Shown piece by piece: positions 27,171 to 36,410 of a DNA stretch of 38,155 bases. Numbering within the stretch: position 1 is the stretch's first letter; each line of letters opens with the position of its first letter. The position numbers and the translations under genes are program-made. The DNA comes from an uncultured Pelagibacteraceae bacterium (lineage in GTDB: Bacteria > Pseudomonadota > Alphaproteobacteria > Pelagibacterales > Pelagibacteraceae). Below the pieces are notes generated by a model, which was not told the origin of the DNA, ran no database searches, and worked only from the letters and a program-made list of their open reading frames with translations. Where the stretch lies: the NCBI GenBank assembly GCA_902608305.1, contig CACLNK010000004.1:1-38155 (forward strand). The letters run 5' to 3'.

Positions 27171-29627
27171 TTAAAATCTTTTTGTTTGATCAATCGTAGT
27201 TAACCATTTTTTGTAATTTTTTACCGAGAATTTCTGATACTCAATAATATTGTAATCATAAGTTCCGTCTTCCACTTTTTTTGATACATGATCAAATTCC
27301 TCATATGTTGTTGGAACAAATTTTACTCTATCTCCTGGTTGGAAAAGACAAATGTTGTTTTCAAATACTGGAAAACTTTTTTTTGTATCCCAGATTGGAA
27401 CAGGAATAATACCAAAAATTTGGTATCCACCTGGCAATCTGTCAGGGTATATTGATGTGGAAGCGCCTCCCATTCCAACAGTTCCTTTTGGCGTCCATGT
27501 TCGTGGGGGGTTATATTTTGGAACTGTAAGTTTACATCTTGGATCAAGAGCCATCATAAATGGAAGACCAGGCCAAAAACCTATAGCAGAAACCCAATAT
27601 TCTGTTCCAGAATGCACTCTTACAAATTGTTCAGTACTTTCAAGATTGTTTAATTCTGTAATAAGTTCAGGATCAGGTTTCTTTTTTGCAATTTTGTTTG
27701 AATAATCTTCAACACATTCTTTCGTCCATTTATCAAGATAAACAGTAGGAAAAGAAAAAATTCTACTATTAATTTCTATATCATCAGAAGGACCTAAAGA
27801 ATCTACAAGAGATTTTAGTTCGTTTTTTAAATCATTAAACTTTATTTCTTCTGGTTCATAATGTACTAGCATTGAAGTAAAGCACGGAGATGTTTCGTAC
27901 ACTCCTTTAATCTTATTATCTTTGATTGCCTTAGCTAAGTTTTGAGCAGTAAAATTTAATTCTAAATTCATAATATTGCCAAACTCAATAAGCATATATT
28001 TATCACCAGCAGGCAAAAATTTAGGTGTATCATAAATTTTACCTTTAACATTTTTAACTTCTGTTTTTACTCCAGTTTTTGTTTTTTTATCTTTTGAAGA
28101 AACAATGTTTTCAAAAGCTTTTAAATCTTTTTCTGTATAATTTTGTCCGTTTTTACTTTTAGGAGTTTTAGCAATAATTTTTTCAAAAGCTTTTACATCT
28201 TTATCACTGTATTCTTGTTTAATTTTTGTGGTATCTTGTTTTTTGATTGGTAAAATATCTTCTTTTTCTTTAACAAATGAAGCTAAATTATTTTCAATAA
28301 ATTTGGTATTAAAATTCGCTTCTTCAAAAGTTTTGTTTTGAAGTACAGATATCAAAAAAGATTTATTAGTATTAATTCCCTCAATTTCAAATTCTTTCAA
28401 ATATTGTACCATGTTATTAATACTTTCAGTTCTATTAGAACCTTTAGAAATAATTTTTGCTATCATTGGATCATAATAAAAAGATATATCATCTCCTTCA
28501 TCAACACCAATATCTAATCTAATATTTGTCAAACTGATATTTGGAATTTTAAGTTTTGAAATTTTTCCAGGTGAAGGAAGAAAATTTTTTGAAGGATCTT
28601 CAGCATACAATCTACACTCAATGGCATGCCCGGTTCTATTAATTTTATTTTGTTCTGTTAAATCAAGATCAATACCTAATGCAAACTTAATTTGCATTTC
28701 AACCAAGTCAGAATTTGTTATAGATTCTGTAACAGGATGTTCTACTTGAATTCGTGTATTCATTTCTAAAAAGTAGAATTTTTTTTCGTCTACATCATAA
28801 ATAAATTCTATTGTTCCAGCACCTTCATATTTTTGATTGGTAGCAAAATTTACTGCACTTTCTGCCATTTTATTTATAATTTCAGGTTCTACTTTTGGTG
28901 CTGGGCTTTCTTCAATAATTTTTTGAAATCTTCTTTGTATTGAACAATCTCTTTCATAAAAATGAACAGCTTTTTTTTCACCAAAACCAAAAATTTGTAT
29001 TTCTATGTGTCTTGCATTTTTTATAAATTTTTCTAAAAAAACATCACTATTGCCAAAGGCTTTCTTTGCTAAATTTTTTGTTTTTTCTATAGATTTAACT
29101 AATTCACTATAATTGTTTACAATTTGCATTCCTATTCCACCACCACCTGCACTAGCTTTTATTAGAATTGGAAAGCCAATCTCATTACATTTTTTTTCTA
29201 AATCATCTTTTTCTAAATCTTTATTATTCAAACCAGGACAAATGGGTAGATTGCTTTTTAAGGCTAAATCTCTAGCTATATCCTTGTTACCCATAGACAC
29301 GATAGTATTGGGTCTAGGTCCTATCCAAACAATACCAGCATCCATTACTTTTTGTGCAAATTGATCATTTTCAGCCAGAAAGCCGTACCCAGGATGAATA
29401 GCATCAGCTTTTGTTTTTTTAGCTGCTTCAATTATTTTATTTGAAGATAAATAGCTATCCTGCGCTTTTGAAGCACCTATATGTACCGATTCATTAGCTT
29501 TTCTTACATGTTTACTATTTTTATCTACGTCAGAAAAAACCGCAATTGAATGAAGATTCATTTTTTTACAGCTGTCAATAATTCTGCAAGCTATTTCCCC
29601 ACGGTTAGCAACTAATATTTTTTTCAT
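27171..29627 (-). CDS. Biotin carboxylase fused to PxpB/KipI-like (allophanate hydrolase subunit 1) domain
   Basis: N-term MKKILVANRGEIACRIIDSC, KASAGGGGIGMQIV, EMNTRIQVEHPVTE; C-term YWVSAIGFWPGLPFMMALDPRCKLTVPKYNPPRTWTPKGTVGMGGASTSIYPDRLPGGYQIFG. Confidence 0.94.
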   Translation of the reverse strand: MKKILVANRGEIACRIIDSCKKMNLHSIAVFSDVDKNSKHVRKANESVHIGASKAQDSYLSSNKIIEAAKKTKADAIHPGYGFLAENDQFAQKVMDAGIVWIGPRPNTIVSMGNKDIARDLALKSNLPICPGLNNKDLEKDDLEKKCNEIGFPILIKASAGGGGIGMQIVNNYSELVKSIEKTKNLAKKAFGNSDVFLEKFIKNARHIEIQIFGFGEKKAVHFYERDCSIQRRFQKIIEESPAPKVEPEIINKMAESAVNFATNQKYEGAGTIEFIYDVDEKKFYFLEMNTRIQVEHPVTESITNSDLVEMQIKFALGIDLDLTEQNKINRTGHAIECRLYAEDPSKNFLPSPGKISKLKIPNISLTNIRLDIGVDEGDDISFYYDPMIAKIISKGSNRTESINNMVQYLKEFEIEGINTNKSFLISVLQNKTFEEANFNTKFIENNLASFVKEKEDILPIKKQDTTKIKQEYSDKDVKAFEKIIAKTPKSKNGQNYTEKDLKAFENIVSSKDKKTKTGVKTEVKNVKGKIYDTPKFLPAGDKYMLIEFGNIMNLELNFTAQNLAKAIKDNKIKGVYETSPCFTSMLVHYEPEEIKFNDLKNELKSLVDSLGPSDDIEINSRIFSFPTVYLDKWTKECVEDYSNKIAKKKPDPELITELNNLESTEQFVRVHSGTEYWVSAIGFWPGLPFMMALDPRCKLTVPKYNPPRTWTPKGTVGMGGASTSIYPDRLPGGYQIFGIIPVPIWDTKKSFPVFENNICLFQPGDRVKFVPTTYEEFDHVSKKVEDGTYDYNIIEYQKFSVKNYKKWLTTIDQTKRF
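28108..28216 (-). repeat. 72-nt-period tandem repeat encoding YSDKDVKAFEKI / YTEKDLKAFENI
   Basis: tttcaaaagcttttaaatctttttctgtat vs tttcaaaagcttttacatctttatcactgtat. Confidence 0.8.
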
Positions 29628-29631
29628 TTAC

Positions 29632-30369
29632 TTATTTTTTTGAGAGAGCGTTCTTTAGCTTTGTAATAATTTCTACAGCATTAGGTGTATCGGAATGTAC
29701 GCAAATCGTATCGCATCCTACATCTATGTCAGTACCACTTGTAGTTTTAACTTTTTTTTCTGAAACTGCTCTTAAACAACGTTTAACTGCAAGCTTACTG
29801 TCATACATCGACTGTTTACCTTTTGCTATGACTAATTTACCATTTTTGTCGTAATCTAAATCTGCATAAAATTCTGCAACAAAATCAAGTTTTCTTTCCT
29901 TTTTATAAATTTTTTCATGGGCAGTATTTGCCATTCCAAAAATACTAACATTAAAAGGTGCAACAGCATCTGCTATAGCTCTACACATCTCTTCATCTTT
30001 TGAAGCCATAACATATAATGATCCATGAGGTTTGATGTGATTTAGAGGCATATCTAATTCATCTAAAAAAGCTTTAAGCGCACCAACTTGATACATAATC
30101 ATATTTTTTAAATCTGATTTTGGCATTTTCATTTCTCTTCTTCCAAACCCTTGTAAATCAGGAAAAGAGGGGTGGGCTCCAACTTTAACTTTATGTTTTT
30201 TTGCTAACTCAACAGTTTTTTTCATATGATTAGGGTCTGAAGCGTGAAAACCACAAGCAACATTGGCAATATCAATTAGAGGCATTATTTCTTCATCATT
30301 ACCAGCCGAATATATTCCAAAACTTTCACCCATGTCGCAATTAATTTTTGTCATTTTATTTTTCTTCAT
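29632..30369 (-). CDS. pxpA: LamB/YcsF family, PxpA-like 5-oxoprolinase subunit A
   Basis: INCDMGESFGIY...NVACGFHASDPNHMKKTV...VGAHPSFPDLQGFGRREM...HIKPHGSLY...TICVHSD; internal ATG at 30369 preferred over the ORF start at 30414. Confidence 0.93.
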   Translation of the reverse strand: MKKNKMTKINCDMGESFGIYSAGNDEEIMPLIDIANVACGFHASDPNHMKKTVELAKKHKVKVGAHPSFPDLQGFGRREMKMPKSDLKNMIMYQVGALKAFLDELDMPLNHIKPHGSLYVMASKDEEMCRAIADAVAPFNVSIFGMANTAHEKIYKKERKLDFVAEFYADLDYDKNGKLVIAKGKQSMYDSKLAVKRCLRAVSEKKVKTTSGTDIDVGCDTICVHSDTPNAVEIITKLKNALSKK

Positions 30370-30370
30370 T

Positions 30371-31771
30371 TTAAATTTGCGATCTAATATGTGGTGATCT
30401 AGCGTATAGAGCAACCATCGGTATAATTAATAAACCTAATATAAACTGTTGTCCTTGCCAACTTAAACCCCAACCAACTAGTACAGTTGTAATTATTTGT
30501 AAAATCAAAACTCCAATTACACTCAATCCGTATCCACCAACACCTCCTAATAAAGAAGTTCCTCCAACTACAACTGCAGCAATTGTTAAAAACAAATAAG
30601 TATCACCAACTCCTATAAAACCACCTCCGCTCCAACCTAAAAGTAATGCACCAGTTAGAGCTGCAAAAAAACCACTAATTACATAAGCTCCAACCCAGTA
30701 CCCTCTTTCAGAAATAGATAGTCTTGCTGATGATAAACGACTTCCTCCAAGAGCATAAAGATTCCTTCCCCATTTAGTTAAACGAAGAGCAACAATTATA
30801 ATTATAGAAGCGACAATCCAAATTAAAATAATAGGAGGAATAGGCAGTCCCACAGTTTTACCATTCATAGAAGCAATATTTCTCATCCAATCTGGCACAA
30901 CACCGAAAACTGTACCTGCAGAAAAAGTACCCATTGCTACAAGAATTTGAACACCTCCCTTAACAAAAAAACCAACACCTAAAGTTAGTATTAATGCCTG
31001 ACCTTGTAGTCTAAAGCTTAAGATACCGTTTACTAATCCTACTATTAGACCTAATAGTAACACAGCAACTAAAGCCAACCACGGAGCCACACCTTTAGAA
31101 ATTAAAGACATTAGAGCAACATTGGATGCTCCAATCAGAAATGGAATTGATAAATCAAGACCACCTAATAATGCAACAAATGTTTGACCCACTGTTGCCA
31201 AACCTAAAAATGCCGCAAAAACTAACATTGATTTCATGTTAAGAAGTGAAAGGAATCCAGGTATGGTAAGAGCTCCTATTATAAACAATGCAATTAAGAC
31301 AGAAATACCAATAAACACACTTTTTTGGGCAGTAATGTACTGACCAACAACTCCCATTAATATGATAATTCCTAGAAATATTAAAAAAGATACTAAGGTA
31401 CGACCAGAAAAGAAACCTTCAGCAATAAATGAAACAAAAATAAAAACAAGTATTAATAAAATAAAAGCTAATGTTTTCCATTTATGTTCACGAATATTTT
31501 TGAAGAAGAAATTTTCTTCATCTTCTCCAGCTACATCTTTTCCTTCTTTTGGAAATTGAGAAAGTATGTTTTGTTTTAAATCACTATCAATCCATCTAAT
31601 TGAAAAGTGATACCAACCCCACAATATTAATCCAGTTACCGCTATTGAGAAGGTGACTATGTTCATCCAGTCAGCACCATCATACCAACCTAGTATTGCA
31701 GTACCTATACCGCACAAGATAGCAAACAATAAACCTAAACCTTTAAAGAAAAGAAAAGCAGATCTTCTCAT
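30371..31771 (-). CDS. Sugar-type ABC transporter permease (RbsC/BPD_transp_2 family)
   Basis: GLATVGQTFVALLGGLDLSIPFLIGASNVALMS; TLGVGFFVKGGVQILVA; LYALGGSRLSSARLSISERGYWVGAYVISGFFAALTGALL; VVVGGTSLLGGVGGYG. Confidence 0.9.
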   Translation of the reverse strand: MRRSAFLFFKGLGLLFAILCGIGTAILGWYDGADWMNIVTFSIAVTGLILWGWYHFSIRWIDSDLKQNILSQFPKEGKDVAGEDEENFFFKNIREHKWKTLAFILLILVFIFVSFIAEGFFSGRTLVSFLIFLGIIILMGVVGQYITAQKSVFIGISVLIALFIIGALTIPGFLSLLNMKSMLVFAAFLGLATVGQTFVALLGGLDLSIPFLIGASNVALMSLISKGVAPWLALVAVLLLGLIVGLVNGILSFRLQGQALILTLGVGFFVKGGVQILVAMGTFSAGTVFGVVPDWMRNIASMNGKTVGLPIPPIILIWIVASIIIIVALRLTKWGRNLYALGGSRLSSARLSISERGYWVGAYVISGFFAALTGALLLGWSGGGFIGVGDTYLFLTIAAVVVGGTSLLGGVGGYGLSVIGVLILQIITTVLVGWGLSWQGQQFILGLLIIPMVALYARSPHIRSQI

Positions 31772-31772
31772 A

Positions 31773-34106
31773 TTATTTCACCTCGTCCCATTGACTTAAC
31801 TGACTATCTCGAGCTATTTTTTCTCTATAGATTCTCATGAATTGCCAGACTAAAGGAGTAAGTGGCACTCCAACAACAAATACCGCTATAATTTTGTAAA
31901 GCGAATATCCAACAGAATAAAATAATGCAGACCATAAAAGTACTGCAAAAATAACTATGTACATATACGGTGCAAAACGTTTGTAACTTCCTTTGTGTCC
32001 CATATTTAAAAATAAAAAATATTGTAATAAAAAAACAGCAAGTATGCTAAAAGCAAATTGTGCATAACCAGTCCTTATAGTTTCATAAAAAAATCTTTTT
32101 GGTTCTTGATATTTTACTTGAGATATATCTCCAATATTTAATTCACTTATTATCTGGGGTTGATAAAGTGAAGGATCATTGGGTATAAATGTATTTCCTC
32201 CAACAAAATAGGTAAATAGTATGGCTAAAACACCTAATCCAAAAATATAAACATTTGTGAGATTTTTTATTTTTGAATGAACAAATGGTGCTGTAATAAC
32301 AAAAAGTAATAAAATTACTAATATGACACCGTAACCTTGGATACCAAAAAAGCTTTTATCGGTATTTTCAATCAAATTATTATAAGAAACACCTTTTAAA
32401 ACAATCATTGTTAAGGCAGCTAGAAAAAAAAGCATAGCAGTTGATTTTGCACGACTACTAAATTGTGGTAGCATTGCTATAACAATTAAAGAAGCAAGAA
32501 GAATAACTCCAGCAATATAAATTATACTATACGTTGTTCCCGAAATTAAAGCGAAGTCAGAAATATTTGAAACATAATTTATTTTTTCAAGACTAAAATA
32601 TTGAGGTGATGAAGTTTCAATACTACTTACTTGATTTGATTGTAAACTTATTCGTTCAGTATCTTTTAGTAAATCTTTTTCTTTATCTTCAGGATCAAAT
32701 ATTAATCCTGCAACTATGATGGCAACAATGACAGCAAAAGATATGGTAGAGGGACTTCGATGTACGGAAAGAAGATAAAGAAGAAGAGCAAGTCCTGCCA
32801 ATCCAATAATTATATAAAGCATTATTGTTCCAGGAGTTTCTGTTAACCGAACTACAGAGTGCCCTGCTAGAGAGCCACCTTGAGCAGTTCCTTCTCCCGT
32901 TGTTGTTCCTGCTTCACCTTCCTCAACAATAATATTTCCTGTTGCATCTATTTTACGTACTTTTTGTCCTCTTTCGTATGCTTTAGAAGCTTCATCTATG
33001 TCTTTTACAGCTTCAGTTTCAACAACAATAGGTTGATCATAAACTGAATGAAGCACAACAAACAAACCAGCTAAGGACATAAGAATGAAAAAAACCATAA
33101 CAGACAAACCCTTAGTAACTCTTTGTACATATGGGAGAAGAAGGCTTACAAGCAAAGCAATAACTAGAACAGCTCCGTAAGATAAATCAGAGACAAAGCT
33201 TTGTAATCTTTCAAATCTAAAAGTAACTAAAATATAATTGATTAAATAAAGGGTCCCAGCACCTAAAATTGCTCCAAAAGCACCACCTCGACCACCTATA
33301 AGGCTAGCTCCACCAAGAACCAGTGCGGTTACTCCTAAAAGTGTATACTTAGTTCCTTGTATAGGATCTCCAGAGCCAACCAGGGCAGTAAAACATATTG
33401 CAGATAATGCAGCAAAAACTCCAGATATTAAGTGTGCAACTATTCTTACCCAGTTAATTTTAACACCGCTTGTAAAAGCGGCACGTTCATCTGCACCCAT
33501 TAATCTTAAATGACCCCAAAAAGCTGTGTGGGTTATGATATAAAATAAAATTGTTGCTAAAATCAGCAGAAGAAATATTTCATTAAATATTGTAAAGCCT
33601 TCTCCCCAAGGTATTAGCCAATCTGGTGCAATCCCACCTGGACGAGATAGAATAACAAGATTAATTCCAGTGAATGCTAAAAAGCCTGCCAGTGCTACTA
33701 TGATTGGTGAAACTCTCACAAACACTACAATCAAAGCATAGAACAGTTGCCAAATTAAACCCATGGCGATAGCATAAATGAACCAACCAACAGGTGTTTC
33801 TAAATATCCATGAGCATATAATTGGATACTACTGACATTTATAAAACCCATAAAGGGACCAATAGATAAGTCAACACCTCCTCGGCCAGCCATAACAATA
33901 AATGTTAAAGCATAAGTTGTTAATATGAGTGGTGCACTAAGAATTATTGCACTACCAATACCTGATTGTGAGATTATAATTGGACTTCTTATCATTGCTA
34001 AAATTAATAACGAAAAGAAAATAAAAATTGGCACCATAAGATACTTATTTGACGAAGTATCTACACTTGATCTAAAAGCTTTTGTTATTTTATCTACTAC
34101 TTCCAT
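31773..34106 (-). CDS. Sugar-type ABC transporter permease with large C-terminal multi-TM extension
   Basis: First ~340 aa are RbsC-like (TFIVMAGRGGVDLSIGPFMG, LVLGGASLIGGRGGAFGAILGAG); remaining ~430 aa add further TM segments and a soluble insert. Confidence 0.88.
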   Translation of the reverse strand: MEVVDKITKAFRSSVDTSSNKYLMVPIFIFFSLLILAMIRSPIIISQSGIGSAIILSAPLILTTYALTFIVMAGRGGVDLSIGPFMGFINVSSIQLYAHGYLETPVGWFIYAIAMGLIWQLFYALIVVFVRVSPIIVALAGFLAFTGINLVILSRPGGIAPDWLIPWGEGFTIFNEIFLLLILATILFYIITHTAFWGHLRLMGADERAAFTSGVKINWVRIVAHLISGVFAALSAICFTALVGSGDPIQGTKYTLLGVTALVLGGASLIGGRGGAFGAILGAGTLYLINYILVTFRFERLQSFVSDLSYGAVLVIALLVSLLLPYVQRVTKGLSVMVFFILMSLAGLFVVLHSVYDQPIVVETEAVKDIDEASKAYERGQKVRKIDATGNIIVEEGEAGTTTGEGTAQGGSLAGHSVVRLTETPGTIMLYIIIGLAGLALLLYLLSVHRSPSTISFAVIVAIIVAGLIFDPEDKEKDLLKDTERISLQSNQVSSIETSSPQYFSLEKINYVSNISDFALISGTTYSIIYIAGVILLASLIVIAMLPQFSSRAKSTAMLFFLAALTMIVLKGVSYNNLIENTDKSFFGIQGYGVILVILLLFVITAPFVHSKIKNLTNVYIFGLGVLAILFTYFVGGNTFIPNDPSLYQPQIISELNIGDISQVKYQEPKRFFYETIRTGYAQFAFSILAVFLLQYFLFLNMGHKGSYKRFAPYMYIVIFAVLLWSALFYSVGYSLYKIIAVFVVGVPLTPLVWQFMRIYREKIARDSQLSQWDEVK

Positions 34107-34109
34107 AAA

Positions 34110-34637
34110 TTAATCAAAATAAACAACTTTAATTTTTTCAATACCTACTTTATTTTTAAAATTTTTTTCTCTTTCATTTAACTTGTTAAAATCAATTATT
34201 TTAATTTTTTTGTTATCTATCTTAGAATTATTTTTGTTTTCACTTTCATTTTTTGTATTTCCTTTGGACTTGATTATTTTATCAAATGAACCTATGTCTT
34301 TATCCGTATACTCAGTAGTAGCGTTTAAAGTTTCAGTTTTATTATTTAAAGGTTTGCTATCGTCAAAAGTTGTGAATTGTTTAAGTTTTTTAAAATTCTC
34401 AAAATCTGATGGTGTGTAGTCTTTTGTTTTATTGACTTTTTTAGATGAAGATTCATTATTATCAATATTCATAATTTTATTGAAATTTCTATTGTCAGAT
34501 ACTGCATATCTAACAGGATGACTGTTATTTTGATTATTATTTAATTTATTAACTTTAAATTCTTTGAAATTTTTTAACTTTTCAAAGTTAATCAAATCTT
34601 CATCTGTATAATAATTGTTTATATTTTCTTTTTTCAT
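34110..34637 (-). CDS. Low-complexity hypothetical protein with Y[TS]xxDhxxFxKh repeats
   Basis: YTDEDLINFEKLKNF, YTPSDFENFKKLKQF, YTDKDIGSFDKIIKSK; Asn/Lys/Asp-rich linkers; coding neighbours on both sides, short gaps. Confidence 0.7.
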   Translation of the reverse strand: MKKENINNYYTDEDLINFEKLKNFKEFKVNKLNNNQNNSHPVRYAVSDNRNFNKIMNIDNNESSSKKVNKTKDYTPSDFENFKKLKQFTTFDDSKPLNNKTETLNATTEYTDKDIGSFDKIIKSKGNTKNESENKNNSKIDNKKIKIIDFNKLNEREKNFKNKVGIEKIKVVYFD

Positions 34638-36394
34638 TAAAATGTTTTTATTTTTATTTTTTTATCTTCAGATTTCTTTTCTTTTTCAAAATCCACAACT
34701 TTTACAATTTTTTTAGTTGGAGTATCTAAATTTTTTACATAAGTATCATTACCATTTGCTTTTTCTGAAATGTTAGTATTATTTGATTTGCCAATACTAG
34801 TAGATCCTATGCCTGCTGTTTGGCCAAACATTCCTTCAAGTAAAGTATCTGCGTTAACTTTTTCATTTTCAAAAATGTCGAATATAGTACCGTGTCTAAA
34901 CACAACAACTTTAGGACAAAGACCTATGAACTCTTCTAACTCACTAGATAAGAAAATAACTGTATTTCCTTCTTCTACAAAATTTCTAAGATGAGTATAT
35001 AAATCCCTTTTGGTGCTTACATCAATACCTCTAGCAGGGTCATTTAGGACAAGAATTTTTGGATGTGTTGCCAAAGATCTGGCTATCATGACCTTTTGCT
35101 GATTTCCTCCACTTAGCGAACCTATAAGATTATCTTTTGGACCAGTTTTAATGCTTAGTCTTTCAACTTCATAATCATATATACCATTTAACTCAAGCCA
35201 GTTAATAAAACCCAACCACCCCGCTTTACTTGTTGTTCGATAAAGTGGAACTACTAAATTTTCATAAATACTTAAATTAGGAAGTATTCCTTCTTTTTTT
35301 CTATCTCCTGAAACAAAAGAAATTCCATTGTTTTTTGCATCCATCAAAGAATTATATTTTACAAATTTATCATTAATATTTACAACTTCAGTAGTACCCC
35401 CATGAGATTCTTGTACACCCGCTAAAATTTTAACAAAATCATCTTGGCCATTGCCATCTAGCCCTGTAACACCTACTATTTCTCCTTTACGAACTTCAAA
35501 ATTAACTGGTGTACTTTCAGGCCAAACAACTAAATTTTCAGCCCTCATTACCACTTTGTCAGTCTTTGTTTTTACTGCAACAGATGTTGATTTTTCTCCC
35601 GATTCAACTCTCCCAGTCATTAATCCTAATAAATTTTTTTCGTTAAGATCTTTTTTTTCTAGAACTCCTACATCTTTACCGTCTCTCATAACTGTTGCTT
35701 TATCACTTATACGTATTAATTCAGCTATTCGATGAGTAACAATAAATACTGCAACACCGTTATCACGCAGTTCTCTCATTTTTTTAAATAATCTTTCAGT
35801 TGAGTCAAAATCGAGTGCTGCAGAAGATTCATCAAGAATTAATACTTTCGTATTTTCACGTAAAAAAGCTCTACCAATCGTGATCCAAGCTTTAATGGGT
35901 AATGATAAATTGAATACTTGAGTATATGGATCTATATATTCGCCTGCAAGATCTTCCATAAGTTCTTGTGCTTTTAAGACTTTTTCTCTTTGTGTTAAAT
36001 TTTTGTACCAAAAGCTATCTGAACCAACAAACAAGTTGTCTACAACCGAAGCTTCTTCAGCGATCATAACTTCTTGGAAAACAGTAGCTATACCCATTTC
36101 TCTTGCCATAACAGGTGAAGTAGGAGTGTGACCCAATACAGAAACTTTGCCTTTATCAATTGGCAAAACGCCAGACATTACTTTTGCTAGTGTACTTTTT
36201 CCACAACCATTACCTCCAACGATTGCATGAATCTCACCAAAATTTGCATTAAAATTAACTCCGTTAAGAGCTTTAGTTACACCAAAATATTTATGAACAT
36301 CTTGGACATAAATATCACCGGTAATAGTTTTTGATTTGTCAGACAACACCTCTTTGTTAGAGGTGTTGTCTTTTATATTTTTTTCTGCACTCAT
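34637..36394 (-). CDS. Sugar-type ABC transporter ATP-binding protein (two NBDs)
   Basis: NBD1 VGGNGCGKSTLAKVMSG, VLILDESSAALD; NBD2 LSGGNQQKVMIARSLA, ILVLNDPARGID. Confidence 0.92.
   Translation of the reverse strand: MSAEKNIKDNTSNKEVLSDKSKTITGDIYVQDVHKYFGVTKALNGVNFNANFGEIHAIVGGNGCGKSTLAKVMSGVLPIDKGKVSVLGHTPTSPVMAREMGIATVFQEVMIAEEASVVDNLFVGSDSFWYKNLTQREKVLKAQELMEDLAGEYIDPYTQVFNLSLPIKAWITIGRAFLRENTKVLILDESSAALDFDSTERLFKKMRELRDNGVAVFIVTHRIAELIRISDKATVMRDGKDVGVLEKKDLNEKNLLGLMTGRVESGEKSTSVAVKTKTDKVVMRAENLVVWPESTPVNFEVRKGEIVGVTGLDGNGQDDFVKILAGVQESHGGTTEVVNINDKFVKYNSLMDAKNNGISFVSGDRKKEGILPNLSIYENLVVPLYRTTSKAGWLGFINWLELNGIYDYEVERLSIKTGPKDNLIGSLSGGNQQKVMIARSLATHPKILVLNDPARGIDVSTKRDLYTHLRNFVEEGNTVIFLSSELEEFIGLCPKVVVFRHGTIFDIFENEKVNADTLLEGMFGQTAGIGSTSIGKSNNTNISEKANGNDTYVKNLDTPTKKIVKVVDFEKEKKSEDKKIKIKTF
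36342..36370. promoter_or_regulatory. Strong stem-loop (12-bp perfect stem, 5-nt loop) between the SBP stop and the ATPase core
   Basis: gacaacacctct-ttgtt-agaggtgttgtc read directly from the sequence. Confidence 0.7.
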
Positions 36395-36410
36395 ACTTTA
36401 ACTTAAAGTA

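Noticed and set aside
27352-27705. 117-aa plus-strand ORF opposite the BC-PxpB gene, and other short antisense ORFs of 60-107 aa
   Set aside because: All lie inside well-supported genes on the other strand with no domain signature or independent RBS evidence.
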